Notes: generated from the sequence alone by a model not told the origin. A stretch of DNA of 9,711 bases from UBA1543 sp964596375 (GCA_964596375.1 CAZQTO010000087.1:1-9711); one strand, 5' to 3'. Counted from the stretch's first letter, positions 1-6,392 are shown. Translations and numbers: made by a program.

Positions 1-17
1 CATGGTCTGGCGTTTAG

Positions 18-215
18 CAACTGACGTGTGGCGCTACGGCCCTTGATGCGCAGCACATCGGTTTTGATGAAGGGCCGAAGCACCCGGACTGGATCGGGGA
101 GTTGGAAAAACGCGGCATCCGGGTTTTGACCGGTGTTTGCAGGAATGAAGCTGCAAAGGTACTTGCCGACTATCACGCGATGAACGGCCTTATTTATAAT
201 GGCCGAAGGGAATGA
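18..215 (+). other. 3' end of an unrecognised coding region, possibly frame-disrupted
   Basis: Reading frame 3 is open from just after a TAG at 15-17 to a TGA at 213-215, giving about 65 codons with protein-like composition (it contains DEGPKHPDW, RGIRVLTG and ADYHAMNGLIYN). It has no ATG or GTG; the only early alternative start is a TTG at 102. Frame 2 begins with an ATG at 2 and encodes a short protein-like peptide (MVWRLATDVWRYGP) that stops at 44-46. Frame 1 is open from the window edge and stops at 22-24. The simplest readings are a gene entering from the left that has shifted from frame 2 to frame 3 near position 40, or a small gene with an odd start. I do not recognise the family. The perfect TATAAT at 195-200 sits inside its last codons. 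Confidence 0.4.
172..200 (+). promoter_or_regulatory. Candidate sigma-70 promoter for ndk
   Basis: A perfect -10 hexamer, TATAAT, lies at 195-200. The hexamer 17 bp upstream (172-177, ATCACG) matches TTGACA at only three positions, and there is no extended -10 TG. Predicted transcription would start near 207, giving ndk a leader of about 100 nt. The -10 is inside the end of the upstream reading frame, so an activator or a weak constitutive promoter is possible. Inferred from sequence only. Confidence 0.4.
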
Positions 216-218
216 CGT

Positions 219-270
219 AGTTCCTTCAGGAAACTTGCAGTCTTCCGGGCTGGTACTAGACTGCCCAGCC
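219..270 (+). promoter_or_regulatory. Structured ndk leader with competing hairpins
   Basis: Three inverted repeats are packed into the ndk leader. The first pairs 219-224 with 229-235 (AGTTCC with GGAAACT, one bulged A, loop TTCA). The second is a perfect 7-bp repeat, GCAGTCT at 237-243 with AGACTGC at 258-264. The third is a perfect 6-bp repeat, GGCTGG at 248-253 with CCAGCC at 265-270. The left arm of the third lies in the loop of the second while its right arm lies outside, so the two should exclude each other. No T-run follows either stem, so neither looks like a simple Rho-independent terminator. Whether the structure regulates ndk is unknown. Confidence 0.4.
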
Positions 271-308
271 TTCGCCGCAGAGTGGCAAACGATCAGGAGA
301 ATTCTTTT

Positions 309-737
309 ATGGCTATTGAACGCACACTTTCCATCATCAAACCGGATGCCGTCGCCAAGAATGTTATCGGTGACATCATCCGTCGCTTCGAGGAGAACGG
401 GCTGGAGGTGATTGGCACCCGCATGACCCATCTTTCCGCAGCCGAGGCAGGCCGCTTCTATGCCGTGCATGAGGGGCGCCCATTCTACAACGATCTGTGT
501 GCCTTTATGAGTTCCGGTCCGATTCTGGCCATGGTTCTCGAGGGTAAAAATGCGGTGTTGTTGAACCGTCAGTTGATGGGTGCGACCAATCCGAAGGAAG
601 CCGAAGCCGGCACGATTCGCGCTGACCATGCAAATACAATCGATGCCAATGCCGTGCACGGTTCTGATTCAGCAGAGAATGCGGCGATTGAAATCGCTTT
701 CTTCTTTGGCGATCTCGATCTGCACAGTCGTCTGTAA
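309..737 (+). CDS. ndk: Nucleoside diphosphate kinase
   Basis: This cytoplasmic enzyme transfers the gamma phosphate from ATP to other (d)NDPs through a phosphohistidine intermediate, balancing NTP and dNTP pools. The ATG at 309 gives 142 aa, the usual bacterial Ndk length, and is preceded by AGGAGA at 295-300, 8 nt upstream. The in-frame ATG at 282 would add nine residues with no support and lies upstream of the Shine-Dalgarno sequence. The N-terminus MAIERTLSIIKPDAV is typical of the family. The active-site motif NAVHGSDS places the catalytic histidine at residue 117, the same number as in the Escherichia coli enzyme, and GTIRAD and the NP of the nucleotide-binding region are present. lysS begins 14 nt after its stop, so the two are probably co-transcribed. 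The protein appears complete and ordinary; the unusual part is its leader. Confidence 0.97.
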   Translation: MAIERTLSIIKPDAVAKNVIGDIIRRFEENGLEVIGTRMTHLSAAEAGRFYAVHEGRPFYNDLCAFMSSGPILAMVLEGKNAVLLNRQLMGATNPKEAEAGTIRADHANTIDANAVHGSDSAENAAIEIAFFFGDLDLHSRL

Positions 738-751
738 GCACATAACCCTTC

Positions 752-2263
752 GTGACTGAGCAGCCACACAAGCGCGCGGCGGCACCGCTGCCGGAGCAGG
801 TCGCCGTTCGCCGAGATAAGCTTGCACTTATGCGCAAGCAGGGCGAGGCCTATCCGAACACCTGGCGGGTGGATACAGATACAGCGGAAATCATCGGTCG
901 CTGCGAGGCTCTGGATGATGAGCAACTCGAGGCTGCCGCTGAGCTTGTGTCTGTTGCCGGGCGTATCATGGCGCATCGTGTGATGGGTAAATCCAGTTTC
1001 GTGCAGATTCAGGATGGGCGCGGTCGCATCCAGTTATTTCTCAATCGCGATGCCTTGGGCGAGGATATCTATGCCCAGAGCAAAAAGTGGGATCTGGGCG
1101 ATATTGTCGGCGCTGAGGGTATGGTGTTTCGCACGCGCACCGGGGAATTGTCGGTGCGTGCCAGTCGCGTTGAAATGGTTAGCAAATGCCTTCGGCCGAT
1201 GCCGGAAAAATGGCATGGACTGAGCGACAAGGAAACACGCTATCGTCAGCGCTATGTCGATCTGATGGTTACCCCGGAATCGCGTCAGGTATTTCGTTCC
1301 CGTTCCAAGATTGTGTCCTTGCTTCGTTCAGGTCTTGAGGCTCGTGATTTCATGGAGGTTGAGACCCCCATGTTGCAAACGCAGCCGGGTGGTGCAGCAG
1401 CCCGGCCCTTCAAGACGCATCACAATGCGTTGGATATGGAGCTTTGCCTGCGCATTGCGCCGGAGTTGTTTCTCAAGCGCTTGCTGGTCGGCGGCTTCGA
1501 ACGTGTGTTCGAAATCAACCGCAACTTCCGTAACGAGGGCCTGGACGCAACACATAATCCCGAATTCACCATGGTGGAGTTCTATCAGGCCTATGCCGAT
1601 GTGAACGATGCCATGAATACTACCGAGGCGCTGATACGGGATATCGGCAAGAGCCTTGGCATTAGCGAAGTTGAGTGGGATGGGGTTTGCGTGCGGCTGG
1701 ATCAGCCGTTCAAGCGTGTACGTATGGATGAAGCTGTGTTCGAGAAGCGTCCGGACCTGCGCGGACATGCCGATAACAAGGCATTGCTGGCTACGGTGGG
1801 CTTGCAGGAAATCAAGGATTTCAAGCCGCTAATCACATGGAAGGCAGGTCACTATCTCGCGGCTCTTTTTGAAGAGCTGGTTGAACCGGAACTGATGGAG
1901 CCAACCTTTGTGACCCATTATCCGGTAGATATTTCACCGCTGGCCCGGCGTAATGCCGATGAGCCGTATTTTACTGATCGTTTCGAGTTGATGATTACCG
2001 GCAAGGAAATGGCCAACGGCTTCTCCGAACTTAACGACCCGGACGACCAGCGCGGCCGTCTGGTGGCACAGATGCAGGCTAAGGCAGCCGGAGATTTGGA
2101 AGCAAGCGATGTGGATGAGGACTTTCTGCGCGCTCTGGAGTACGGCATGCCGCCTGCAGCAGGCGTCGGGATTGGCGTGGACAGGCTGGTGATGATGTTT
2201 ACCTCTCAGCATTCCATCCGCGATGTGCTACTGTTTCCACACATGCGCCCGGAGCAGGCGTAA
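752..2263 (+). CDS. lysS: Lysyl-tRNA synthetase, class II
   Basis: It charges tRNA-Lys with lysine in the cytoplasm, using ATP. The 503-aa product has normal length for bacterial LysS. Residues about 65-145 form the anticodon-binding OB fold (VAGRIMAHRVMGKSSFVQIQD). The class II catalytic core follows: motif 1 around 196-206 (DFMEVETPML), motif 2 around 251-275 (FEINRNFRNEG, then THNPEF), and motif 3 at 471-484 (GVGIGVDRLVMMFT). GKEMANGFSELNDP (residues 417-430) is the conserved amino-acid-binding segment. The GTG at 752 is chosen because the N-terminus it yields matches family length and no in-frame ATG occurs before residue 27. There is no clear Shine-Dalgarno sequence before it, so translation may depend on coupling to ndk 14 nt upstream. 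Class I LysRS features (HIGH, KMSKS) are absent. Confidence 0.97.
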   Translation: MTEQPHKRAAAPLPEQVAVRRDKLALMRKQGEAYPNTWRVDTDTAEIIGRCEALDDEQLEAAAELVSVAGRIMAHRVMGKSSFVQIQDGRGRIQLFLNRDALGEDIYAQSKKWDLGDIVGAEGMVFRTRTGELSVRASRVEMVSKCLRPMPEKWHGLSDKETRYRQRYVDLMVTPESRQVFRSRSKIVSLLRSGLEARDFMEVETPMLQTQPGGAAARPFKTHHNALDMELCLRIAPELFLKRLLVGGFERVFEINRNFRNEGLDATHNPEFTMVEFYQAYADVNDAMNTTEALIRDIGKSLGISEVEWDGVCVRLDQPFKRVRMDEAVFEKRPDLRGHADNKALLATVGLQEIKDFKPLITWKAGHYLAALFEELVEPELMEPTFVTHYPVDISPLARRNADEPYFTDRFELMITGKEMANGFSELNDPDDQRGRLVAQMQAKAAGDLEASDVDEDFLRALEYGMPPAAGVGIGVDRLVMMFTSQHSIRDVLLFPHMRPEQA

Positions 2264-2340
2264 CTTATCCTTTCCACACCTATGGGGGCGGGCAGCATGA
2301 TGCATAAACCGGTGGTGATTCAAGCCAGAAAAAATAAGCC

Positions 2341-3579
2341 ATGAAGCGCTATGAGTTTATGTTGGCCGCGCGCTATTTGCGCTCCAGACGTGAGGAGCGC
2401 TTTGTCTCGCTGATCAGCTGGAGCTCGGGTATCGGTGTGGCTATTGGTGTAGCGGCACTGATTATCGTTTTGTCGGTGATGTATGGTTTCGATGTGGAGT
2501 TGAAGGATCGCATCCTTGGTTTTTCCTCGCACGTTGAGGTGCAGGGGTCCGACGATTACCTGCAGGACTGGCAGCCATGGTTGCGCACGGTCGAAAAGAA
2601 TCCGACCGTGCAGCGTGCCGCCCCCTATTTGTCCGTGCCGGTGATGGCCGCGTTTGGTTCGCGTGCCACCGGGGTTATGCTCAAGGGTGTGGATGTGACC
2701 CGCGAGCGGGATGTTGCGTCACATATGATTCGTGGCGATTTTCAGGAATTGCTGCGTGGCAGTCCATTTAAGGTCGTGTTGGGCAAGGACCTGGCTCGCA
2801 AGTTGGGCGTCAGCGTTGGCGACCGTGTGAATCTCGTTTCCCCTGCCGCCGGTATAACACCTTCCGGTATGGCACCTCGTATGCGGGCCTTCGAGGTGGC
2901 CGGTATCTTTCAATCGGGTTTCTATGAATACGATATCGGACTGGTCATTGCACCCCTTGAGGCGGTGCAGCGACTGAATCGCTTGGGTGATCGCGTGAGC
3001 GGCATCGAGGTGCATCTGGCGGATCGCAATCAGGCGGGCGTGGTTGCCGCAGAGCTTGCCCGAGCATTGCCTGCCGGCGCCTGGGTGCGTGACTGGATGC
3101 AGCAGCACCATTCCTTTTTCCGTGCGCTCCGTATGGAGCGGATTGTGATGGGGATCATTCTTTCCTTAATCGTGCTTGTTGCAGTATTCAACATGGTCGC
3201 CTCACTGGTGATGGTTGTCATGGAACGCCGCAAGGAGATTGCTATTTTGAAAACTATTGGTGCAACGCATGCGTCGGTGATGCGCATCTTCTTGTTAATG
3301 GGCGCGATGCTGACTGCAACAGGCACATTGTTTGGAGCTGTTTTCGGTCTTCTGCTTGCCTGGAAGCTGGATGCTTTGCTGGCTTGGGTGCAGCAGGTTA
3401 CCGGCATAACTATTCTCTCGGGAGATGTTTATTATATTGACCATGTTCCTTCCATCATCGATGCTTCTGCTGTGATGATGGTTATTATGGCGAGTCTTTG
3501 CATGGGGATATTGGCCACCTGCTATCCGGCCTGGCGCGCAGCCAGCGTGCCGCCGGCGGATGCTTTGCGTTATGAGTAA
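2341..3579 (+). CDS. lolC: Lipoprotein-releasing ABC transporter permease (LolC/LolF type)
   Basis: This inner-membrane permease extracts mature lipoproteins from the inner membrane and passes them to the periplasmic chaperone LolA, powered by LolD. The 412-aa product has the family layout: an amphipathic N-terminus (YEFMLAARYLRSRR), TM1 about 24-46, a periplasmic domain about 50-265, and TM2-TM4 about 268-293, 313-342 and 375-396. The cytoplasmic segment RRKEIAILKTIGAT (296-309) is the coupling helix contacting the ATPase, and the C-terminus PPADALRYE is characteristic. Residues 173-182 (TPSGMAPRMR) resemble the LolC hook loop that recruits LolA. No second permease gene follows lolD, so this may act as a homodimer (LolF arrangement) rather than LolC/LolE; a distant second copy cannot be excluded. 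The ATG at 2341 has only a weak ribosome site. Its last 8 bases overlap the next gene. Confidence 0.93.
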   Translation: MKRYEFMLAARYLRSRREERFVSLISWSSGIGVAIGVAALIIVLSVMYGFDVELKDRILGFSSHVEVQGSDDYLQDWQPWLRTVEKNPTVQRAAPYLSVPVMAAFGSRATGVMLKGVDVTRERDVASHMIRGDFQELLRGSPFKVVLGKDLARKLGVSVGDRVNLVSPAAGITPSGMAPRMRAFEVAGIFQSGFYEYDIGLVIAPLEAVQRLNRLGDRVSGIEVHLADRNQAGVVAAELARALPAGAWVRDWMQQHHSFFRALRMERIVMGIILSLIVLVAVFNMVASLVMVVMERRKEIAILKTIGATHASVMRIFLLMGAMLTATGTLFGAVFGLLLAWKLDALLAWVQQVTGITILSGDVYYIDHVPSIIDASAVMMVIMASLCMGILATCYPAWRAASVPPADALRYE

Positions 3580-4816
3580 GTTTTCGCTTTTTGGCACGAA
3601 AGAAAAGAAAACCGGCAAATCCCTTCGCGAGGAAGCCGGCCGAGAGCTGCTGGCCGGGAATTATGCTCAAGCGCTGGAGCTGTTTATTCAGTGCCACGAA
3701 GAGAAGCCGGAAGATATGCACGTCTATGCCAAGGTGGCCGAACTGCGTGCTAAGACTGGCGATGCCGAAAGAGCGGTTGCCGATTATACCAAGATTGCCA
3801 AGGCCTACACAGAACAGGGTTTTGTGGTTCAGGCCATTGCGATCAGTAAAATCATTCTGCGCATTGATCCCAGCAAGACAGAGATTAAGGATAAACTGCG
3901 TGAGCTTTCCGAGGAGCGCGGCGGAGGCAAGGGTGACGATTCCTTTGCATCTGCTATCAAGGACACCTCTCCTGGCGCTGATAATTTAGGCTCAGGGTTA
4001 GCCAATACACCGTTGTTGTCGGGGATGTCCGGCGAGCAACTGGAGTCCTTCATTGAGTCTCTTGAGTTGCGCAACGTGTCCGCAGGCGAGGAGATTTGGC
4101 AGGCAGGCTCTCCCGGAGAGTATCTCTACCTGATCGGTATGGGCCAGGTTTCTTTGCTGGCAACCGATGCACAAGGCAGAAAGCAGGTATTTTCTCAACT
4201 CAAGGAAGGCGACTTCTTTGGTGAGCGCTCCTTCATGGCGCGCGTCGAACGCAAGGATGATGCGATTGCCGATGTCGATTCCACCATTCTGATGCTTAAT
4301 CGTGACACCTTTGACAGTTGGGTTGGGAAGTATCCTGAGATGCGCACCACGGTTGAGGAGTTTTATCGTCAACGCGTGCTGGCGCGTGTGTTGGCGATTA
4401 CCCCTGTGTTTGAAGGGGTTCCGGCCGAGGTGAGGATGGCCCTTGCCGATCAGTTTACGCTGCGCAGCTTTGAGGATGGTGACCTGATTATGAAGGAGGG
4501 TGAGATTGGCGACACCTTCTATCTGATCCGCTCGGGTTCTGTTGCGCTGACAGTGACTGGCCCCTCCGGCGAAGAGGTGTTTAGCGCCACGCTGGGTGAA
4601 GGTGAATTCTTCGGGGAGGTTGCTCTGCTGACCGGGCGCCCACGTACGGCGACGATTCTCGCCAAGGGTCCTGCAGAATTGATGGAGCTGTCGCGTTCTG
4701 CTTTTGATCTCCTTACAGATAAGTATCCCAGCGTGCGGCAGGTTGTGCAGGCCTATCTGCGCAAGCGCGCTGAGGAAACCATTCAGGCCATCCGGCAAAA
4801 ATCGGCCAATCCATGA
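3572..4816 (+). CDS. Helical-repeat protein with two cyclic-nucleotide-binding domains
   Basis: This is a soluble protein of about 414 aa with no signal peptide or membrane segment. Residues about 14-110 form TPR-like helical pairs (LREEAGRELLAGNYAQALEL, then repeats around 50-80 and 83-100), followed by a flexible linker about 115-140. Two CRP/PKA-type cyclic-nucleotide-binding folds follow, about 145-258 and 272-395. In the second, the phosphate-binding cassette runs FGEVALLTGRPRTAT with Glu349 and Arg358. The first has FGERSFMARVERKDD with Glu218 and Arg227 at the same spacing but a divergent context. There is no DNA-binding, kinase or cyclase domain, so it is probably an effector or scaffold. 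The ATG at 3572 overlaps the lolC stop by 8 bases; an upstream in-frame ATG at 3560 is possible but overlaps more. Its own stop overlaps the lolD start by 4. The ligand and target are unknown; the location suggests a link to lipoprotein export or envelope state. Confidence 0.88.
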   Translation: MSKFSLFGTKEKKTGKSLREEAGRELLAGNYAQALELFIQCHEEKPEDMHVYAKVAELRAKTGDAERAVADYTKIAKAYTEQGFVVQAIAISKIILRIDPSKTEIKDKLRELSEERGGGKGDDSFASAIKDTSPGADNLGSGLANTPLLSGMSGEQLESFIESLELRNVSAGEEIWQAGSPGEYLYLIGMGQVSLLATDAQGRKQVFSQLKEGDFFGERSFMARVERKDDAIADVDSTILMLNRDTFDSWVGKYPEMRTTVEEFYRQRVLARVLAITPVFEGVPAEVRMALADQFTLRSFEDGDLIMKEGEIGDTFYLIRSGSVALTVTGPSGEEVFSATLGEGEFFGEVALLTGRPRTATILAKGPAELMELSRSAFDLLTDKYPSVRQVVQAYLRKRAEETIQAIRQKSANP

Positions 4817-5508
4817 CGGAAGCAGCATCCGTCCCTTCTGTCTTGTTGCGGGTGGGCGGATTACAGAAGACGTTTGCTTCGCCCGGTGGCGGAATTCGAG
4901 TGCTCAATGGCGTGGACATGCAGGTGGCAGAACGGGAGTTTGTTGCCATCGTCGGGCAGTCCGGCTCCGGTAAAAGTACGCTGCTACACATTCTAGGGAC
5001 CCTGGAGCCGGCGGATGCCGGCGAAGTTTATCTCGATGGCGTGGAATTGTTTGGCTTGAGTCCGTCGGAAATGGCGGGGCTGCGAAATCGTTCCATTGGC
5101 TTTGTATATCAGGCGCATCATCTTATTCCCGAATTGACAGCCTTGGAAAATGTCATGATGCCATTGCTGGTGAGAGGCGACAGGCGGGAAAAGGCCGCCG
5201 AGAGAGCGGAGGATTTGCTTGGCCGCCTGGGCTTGGCGGAGCGCACCACCCACCGTCCGGGGCGACTTTCCGGGGGTGAGGCTCAGCGTGTGGCCGTGGC
5301 GCGAAGTCTGGTTGGCAAGCCGCGCTTGCTGCTTGCAGATGAACCAACGGGGAATCTCGACGAGCATACTGCTGAGGAGGTCTTTCTGGCTATGCGGCAG
5401 CTGTGCAGTGAAGAAAGTGCTGCGGTTGTCATGGTGACCCATAGCCGCTTTTTGGCTGATGCATGTGACCGCCAATTATTGCTCCACGATGGAAGAATCG
5501 CCGTCTGA
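4813..5508 (+). CDS. lolD: Lipoprotein-releasing system ATPase LolD
   Basis: This peripheral cytoplasmic ATPase of the Lol transporter uses ATP hydrolysis to drive lipoprotein release by the permease. The 231-aa product is a complete ABC domain of LolD length: Walker A GQSGSGKST at 48-56; Q-loop Q100 within FVYQAHHLIPELTALENV, a segment typical of LolD; signature LSGGE at 152-156; Walker B LLLADEP at 172-178 with Glu177; D-loop GNLD; and switch His210 (VTHS). The start ATG at 4813 overlaps the preceding TGA as ATGA, and no separate Shine-Dalgarno sequence is evident, so translation is probably coupled to the cyclic-nucleotide-binding protein gene. The LolD assignment, rather than MacB or FtsE, rests on the permease two genes upstream and the Q-loop segment. 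No permease gene follows. Confidence 0.94.
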   Translation: MTEAASVPSVLLRVGGLQKTFASPGGGIRVLNGVDMQVAEREFVAIVGQSGSGKSTLLHILGTLEPADAGEVYLDGVELFGLSPSEMAGLRNRSIGFVYQAHHLIPELTALENVMMPLLVRGDRREKAAERAEDLLGRLGLAERTTHRPGRLSGGEAQRVAVARSLVGKPRLLLADEPTGNLDEHTAEEVFLAMRQLCSEESAAVVMVTHSRFLADACDRQLLLHDGRIAV

Positions 5509-5530
5509 TATTCATCTGGCGCTCAAAAAA

Positions 5531-5548
5531 CCTTTGACTAAACAAAGG
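5531..5548. repeat. Inverted repeat overlapping the ihfA -35 region
   Basis: CCTTTG (5531-5536) and CAAAGG (5543-5548) form a perfect 6-bp dyad around ACTAAA. It covers the candidate -35 hexamer, so it could be an operator. Read on the - strand, the stem is followed by a run of six Ts (complement of the As at 5525-5530), so it could instead be a weak - strand terminator. On the + strand no T-run follows, so it is not a convincing lolD terminator. Confidence 0.35.
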
Positions 5549-5562
5549 GTTCTGGTTAACGT
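5534..5562 (+). promoter_or_regulatory. Candidate sigma-70 promoter for ihfA
   Basis: TTGACT at 5534-5539 matches the -35 consensus at five of six positions. Exactly 17 bp downstream is TAACGT at 5557-5562, which keeps T1, A2 and T6 of the -10 consensus. The predicted start would be near 5569, about 57 nt before ihfA. It is the only good match in the 117-nt gap after lolD, which suggests ihfA-merR is a separate transcription unit. The -35 element is embedded in the inverted repeat at 5531-5548. Confidence 0.42.
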
Positions 5563-5625
5563 CACAAGTGAATTCTAGGCAAATGCTCTAACTGCCGCGA
5601 AGAAATACGGATATGGAGGATTTTG

Positions 5626-5910
5626 TTGACCAAGGCCGAGATTGCCGAGTCCGTACACAATCATGTGGGCTTATCCAAGAAAGAGTCCGGACAAATCGTG
5701 GAAAGTGTGCTGGATATTATTCGCCAGACGCTGACCCGTGGAGAGGACGTAAAACTTTCCGGGTTCGGACATTTCATGGTGCGCGCCAAGCATGCGCGTC
5801 GTGGTCGAAATCCAAAAACAGGCGATGAGATTACGATTTCCTCTCGCCGTGTGGTAACCTTTCGAGCCAGTCATTTGCTGAAGCAGAAGGTAGTTGGAGG
5901 GGATGAGTGA
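5626..5910 (+). CDS. ihfA: Integration host factor alpha subunit
   Basis: It is the alpha subunit of the IHF heterodimer, a nucleoid protein that bends DNA sharply at specific sites and assists transcription, replication and recombination. The roughly 94-aa product is the expected size for the HU/IHF family. TKAEIAESV and GLSKKE make up the helical dimer body. VKLSGFGHFMVR leads into the DNA-embracing arm, with GRNPKTGDE carrying the intercalating proline (Pro63), followed by the IHF-type SRRVVTFRASHLLK. Two consecutive TTG codons (5623 and 5626) are the only usable starts before the in-frame TGA at 5569. GGAGG at 5615-5619 lies 6 nt from 5626 and only 3 nt from 5623, so I prefer 5626. The ATG at 5613 is in another frame. 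The assignment to IhfA rather than HU or IhfB rests on the LTKAE start, the RRVVTF tail and the merR neighbour. pheT, a common upstream neighbour, is absent. Confidence 0.93.
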   Translation: MTKAEIAESVHNHVGLSKKESGQIVESVLDIIRQTLTRGEDVKLSGFGHFMVRAKHARRGRNPKTGDEITISSRRVVTFRASHLLKQKVVGGDE

Positions 5911-6284
5911 CACGTCAGATGCAGGCTCTACGCAAGGCTGGGGTGCAAATACCCGACCTTCCAGACAAGCTGTTCTTTGCTATACGTGAAGTCAGCACCC
6001 TGTGCGATATCGAGCCGCATGTGTTGCGTTACTGGGAAACCGAATTCCATCATATTAAACCGGTTAAAAAGAGCGGCAATCGCCGTTTCTATCGCCAGCG
6101 CGATATCTACTCAATCCTGCAGATTAAGCATCTTCTTTATGATCTGAACTTCACCATTAAAGGGGCCAAGAAGCGCCTGCAACATGGTGACATTGATCAA
6201 CTGGTAGAGCAGAATTCTGCGCAGGACACGCTCAGGAAAATTCGGCAGGAGTTGGACTCCATTCATCGTTTGCTGGACTCCTGA
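5907..6284 (+). CDS. MerR-family regulator, ihfA-linked type
   Basis: This small protein (125 aa) has an N-terminal winged helix-turn-helix of the MerR type. The recognition region is about residues 24-62 (FFAIREVSTLCDIEPHVLRYWETEF, then KKSGNRRFYRQRDI), followed by helices about 65-92. The short C-terminal helix about 95-124 is probably the antiparallel dimerisation coiled coil. There is no metal- or drug-binding domain and no cysteine cluster, so the inducer is unknown. The GTG start at 5907 overlaps the ihfA stop as GTGA, and GGAGG at 5896-5900 lies 6 nt upstream, giving a good ribosome site. A MerR-like gene right after ihfA is a familiar arrangement in proteobacteria. Its target is not known from this sequence; the gene is clear, the function is not. 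Confidence 0.9.
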   Translation: MTRQMQALRKAGVQIPDLPDKLFFAIREVSTLCDIEPHVLRYWETEFHHIKPVKKSGNRRFYRQRDIYSILQIKHLLYDLNFTIKGAKKRLQHGDIDQLVEQNSAQDTLRKIRQELDSIHRLLDS

Positions 6285-6315
6285 TTCACTTCATGTTTAC
6301 CGTTTTCATATGTTC

Positions 6316-6392
6316 CGGGGCGTAGCGCAGCCTGGTAGCGCACTAGTCTGGGGGACTAGTGGTCGTCGGTTCAAATCCGGCCGCCCCGACCA
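6316..6392 (+). tRNA. tRNA-Pro (anticodon GGG)
   Basis: The 77-nt cloverleaf includes an encoded CCA. The acceptor CGGGGCG (6316-6322) pairs with CGCCCCG (6382-6388), the discriminator is A6389, and CCA is at 6390-6392. The D arm has GCGC pairing with GCGC around AGCCTGGTA. The anticodon stem is CTAGT (6343-6347) with ACTAG (6355-6359), and the loop CTGGGGG puts anticodon GGG at 6350-6352, reading CCC and CCU. The T arm is TCGG-TTCAAAT-CCGG-like. Only 31 nt separate it from merR, with no convincing promoter, so it may be transcribed with ihfA-merR. Six Ts (6393-6398) directly follow the CCA. Confidence 0.97.

Noticed and set aside
235..259. TTGCAG and TACTAG as an ndk promoter
   Set aside because: The spacing is only 13 bp, too short for sigma-70; the TATAAT at 195-200 is a better candidate, and this stretch is better explained by the inverted repeats.
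237..270. H-type pseudoknot from the two interleaved ndk-leader stems
   Set aside because: The 3' arms are directly adjacent (264/265), leaving no loop to cross the 7-bp stem, so simultaneous formation is sterically unlikely; competing hairpins are the better reading.
3998..4828. Long - strand open frame (276 codons) opposite the cyclic-nucleotide-binding gene
   Set aside because: It is the complement of a gene with clear domains on the + strand; its composition (His- and Arg-rich, no motifs) is that of an antisense shadow.
5521..5555. Rho-independent terminator for lolD
   Set aside because: The 6-bp stem is not followed by a T-run on the + strand; the A-run precedes it, which fits only a - strand terminator or an operator.
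6285..6315. Dedicated promoter for tRNA-Pro (TTCACT with CATATG)
   Set aside because: Both hexamers are poor and the implied transcription start would fall inside the tRNA.
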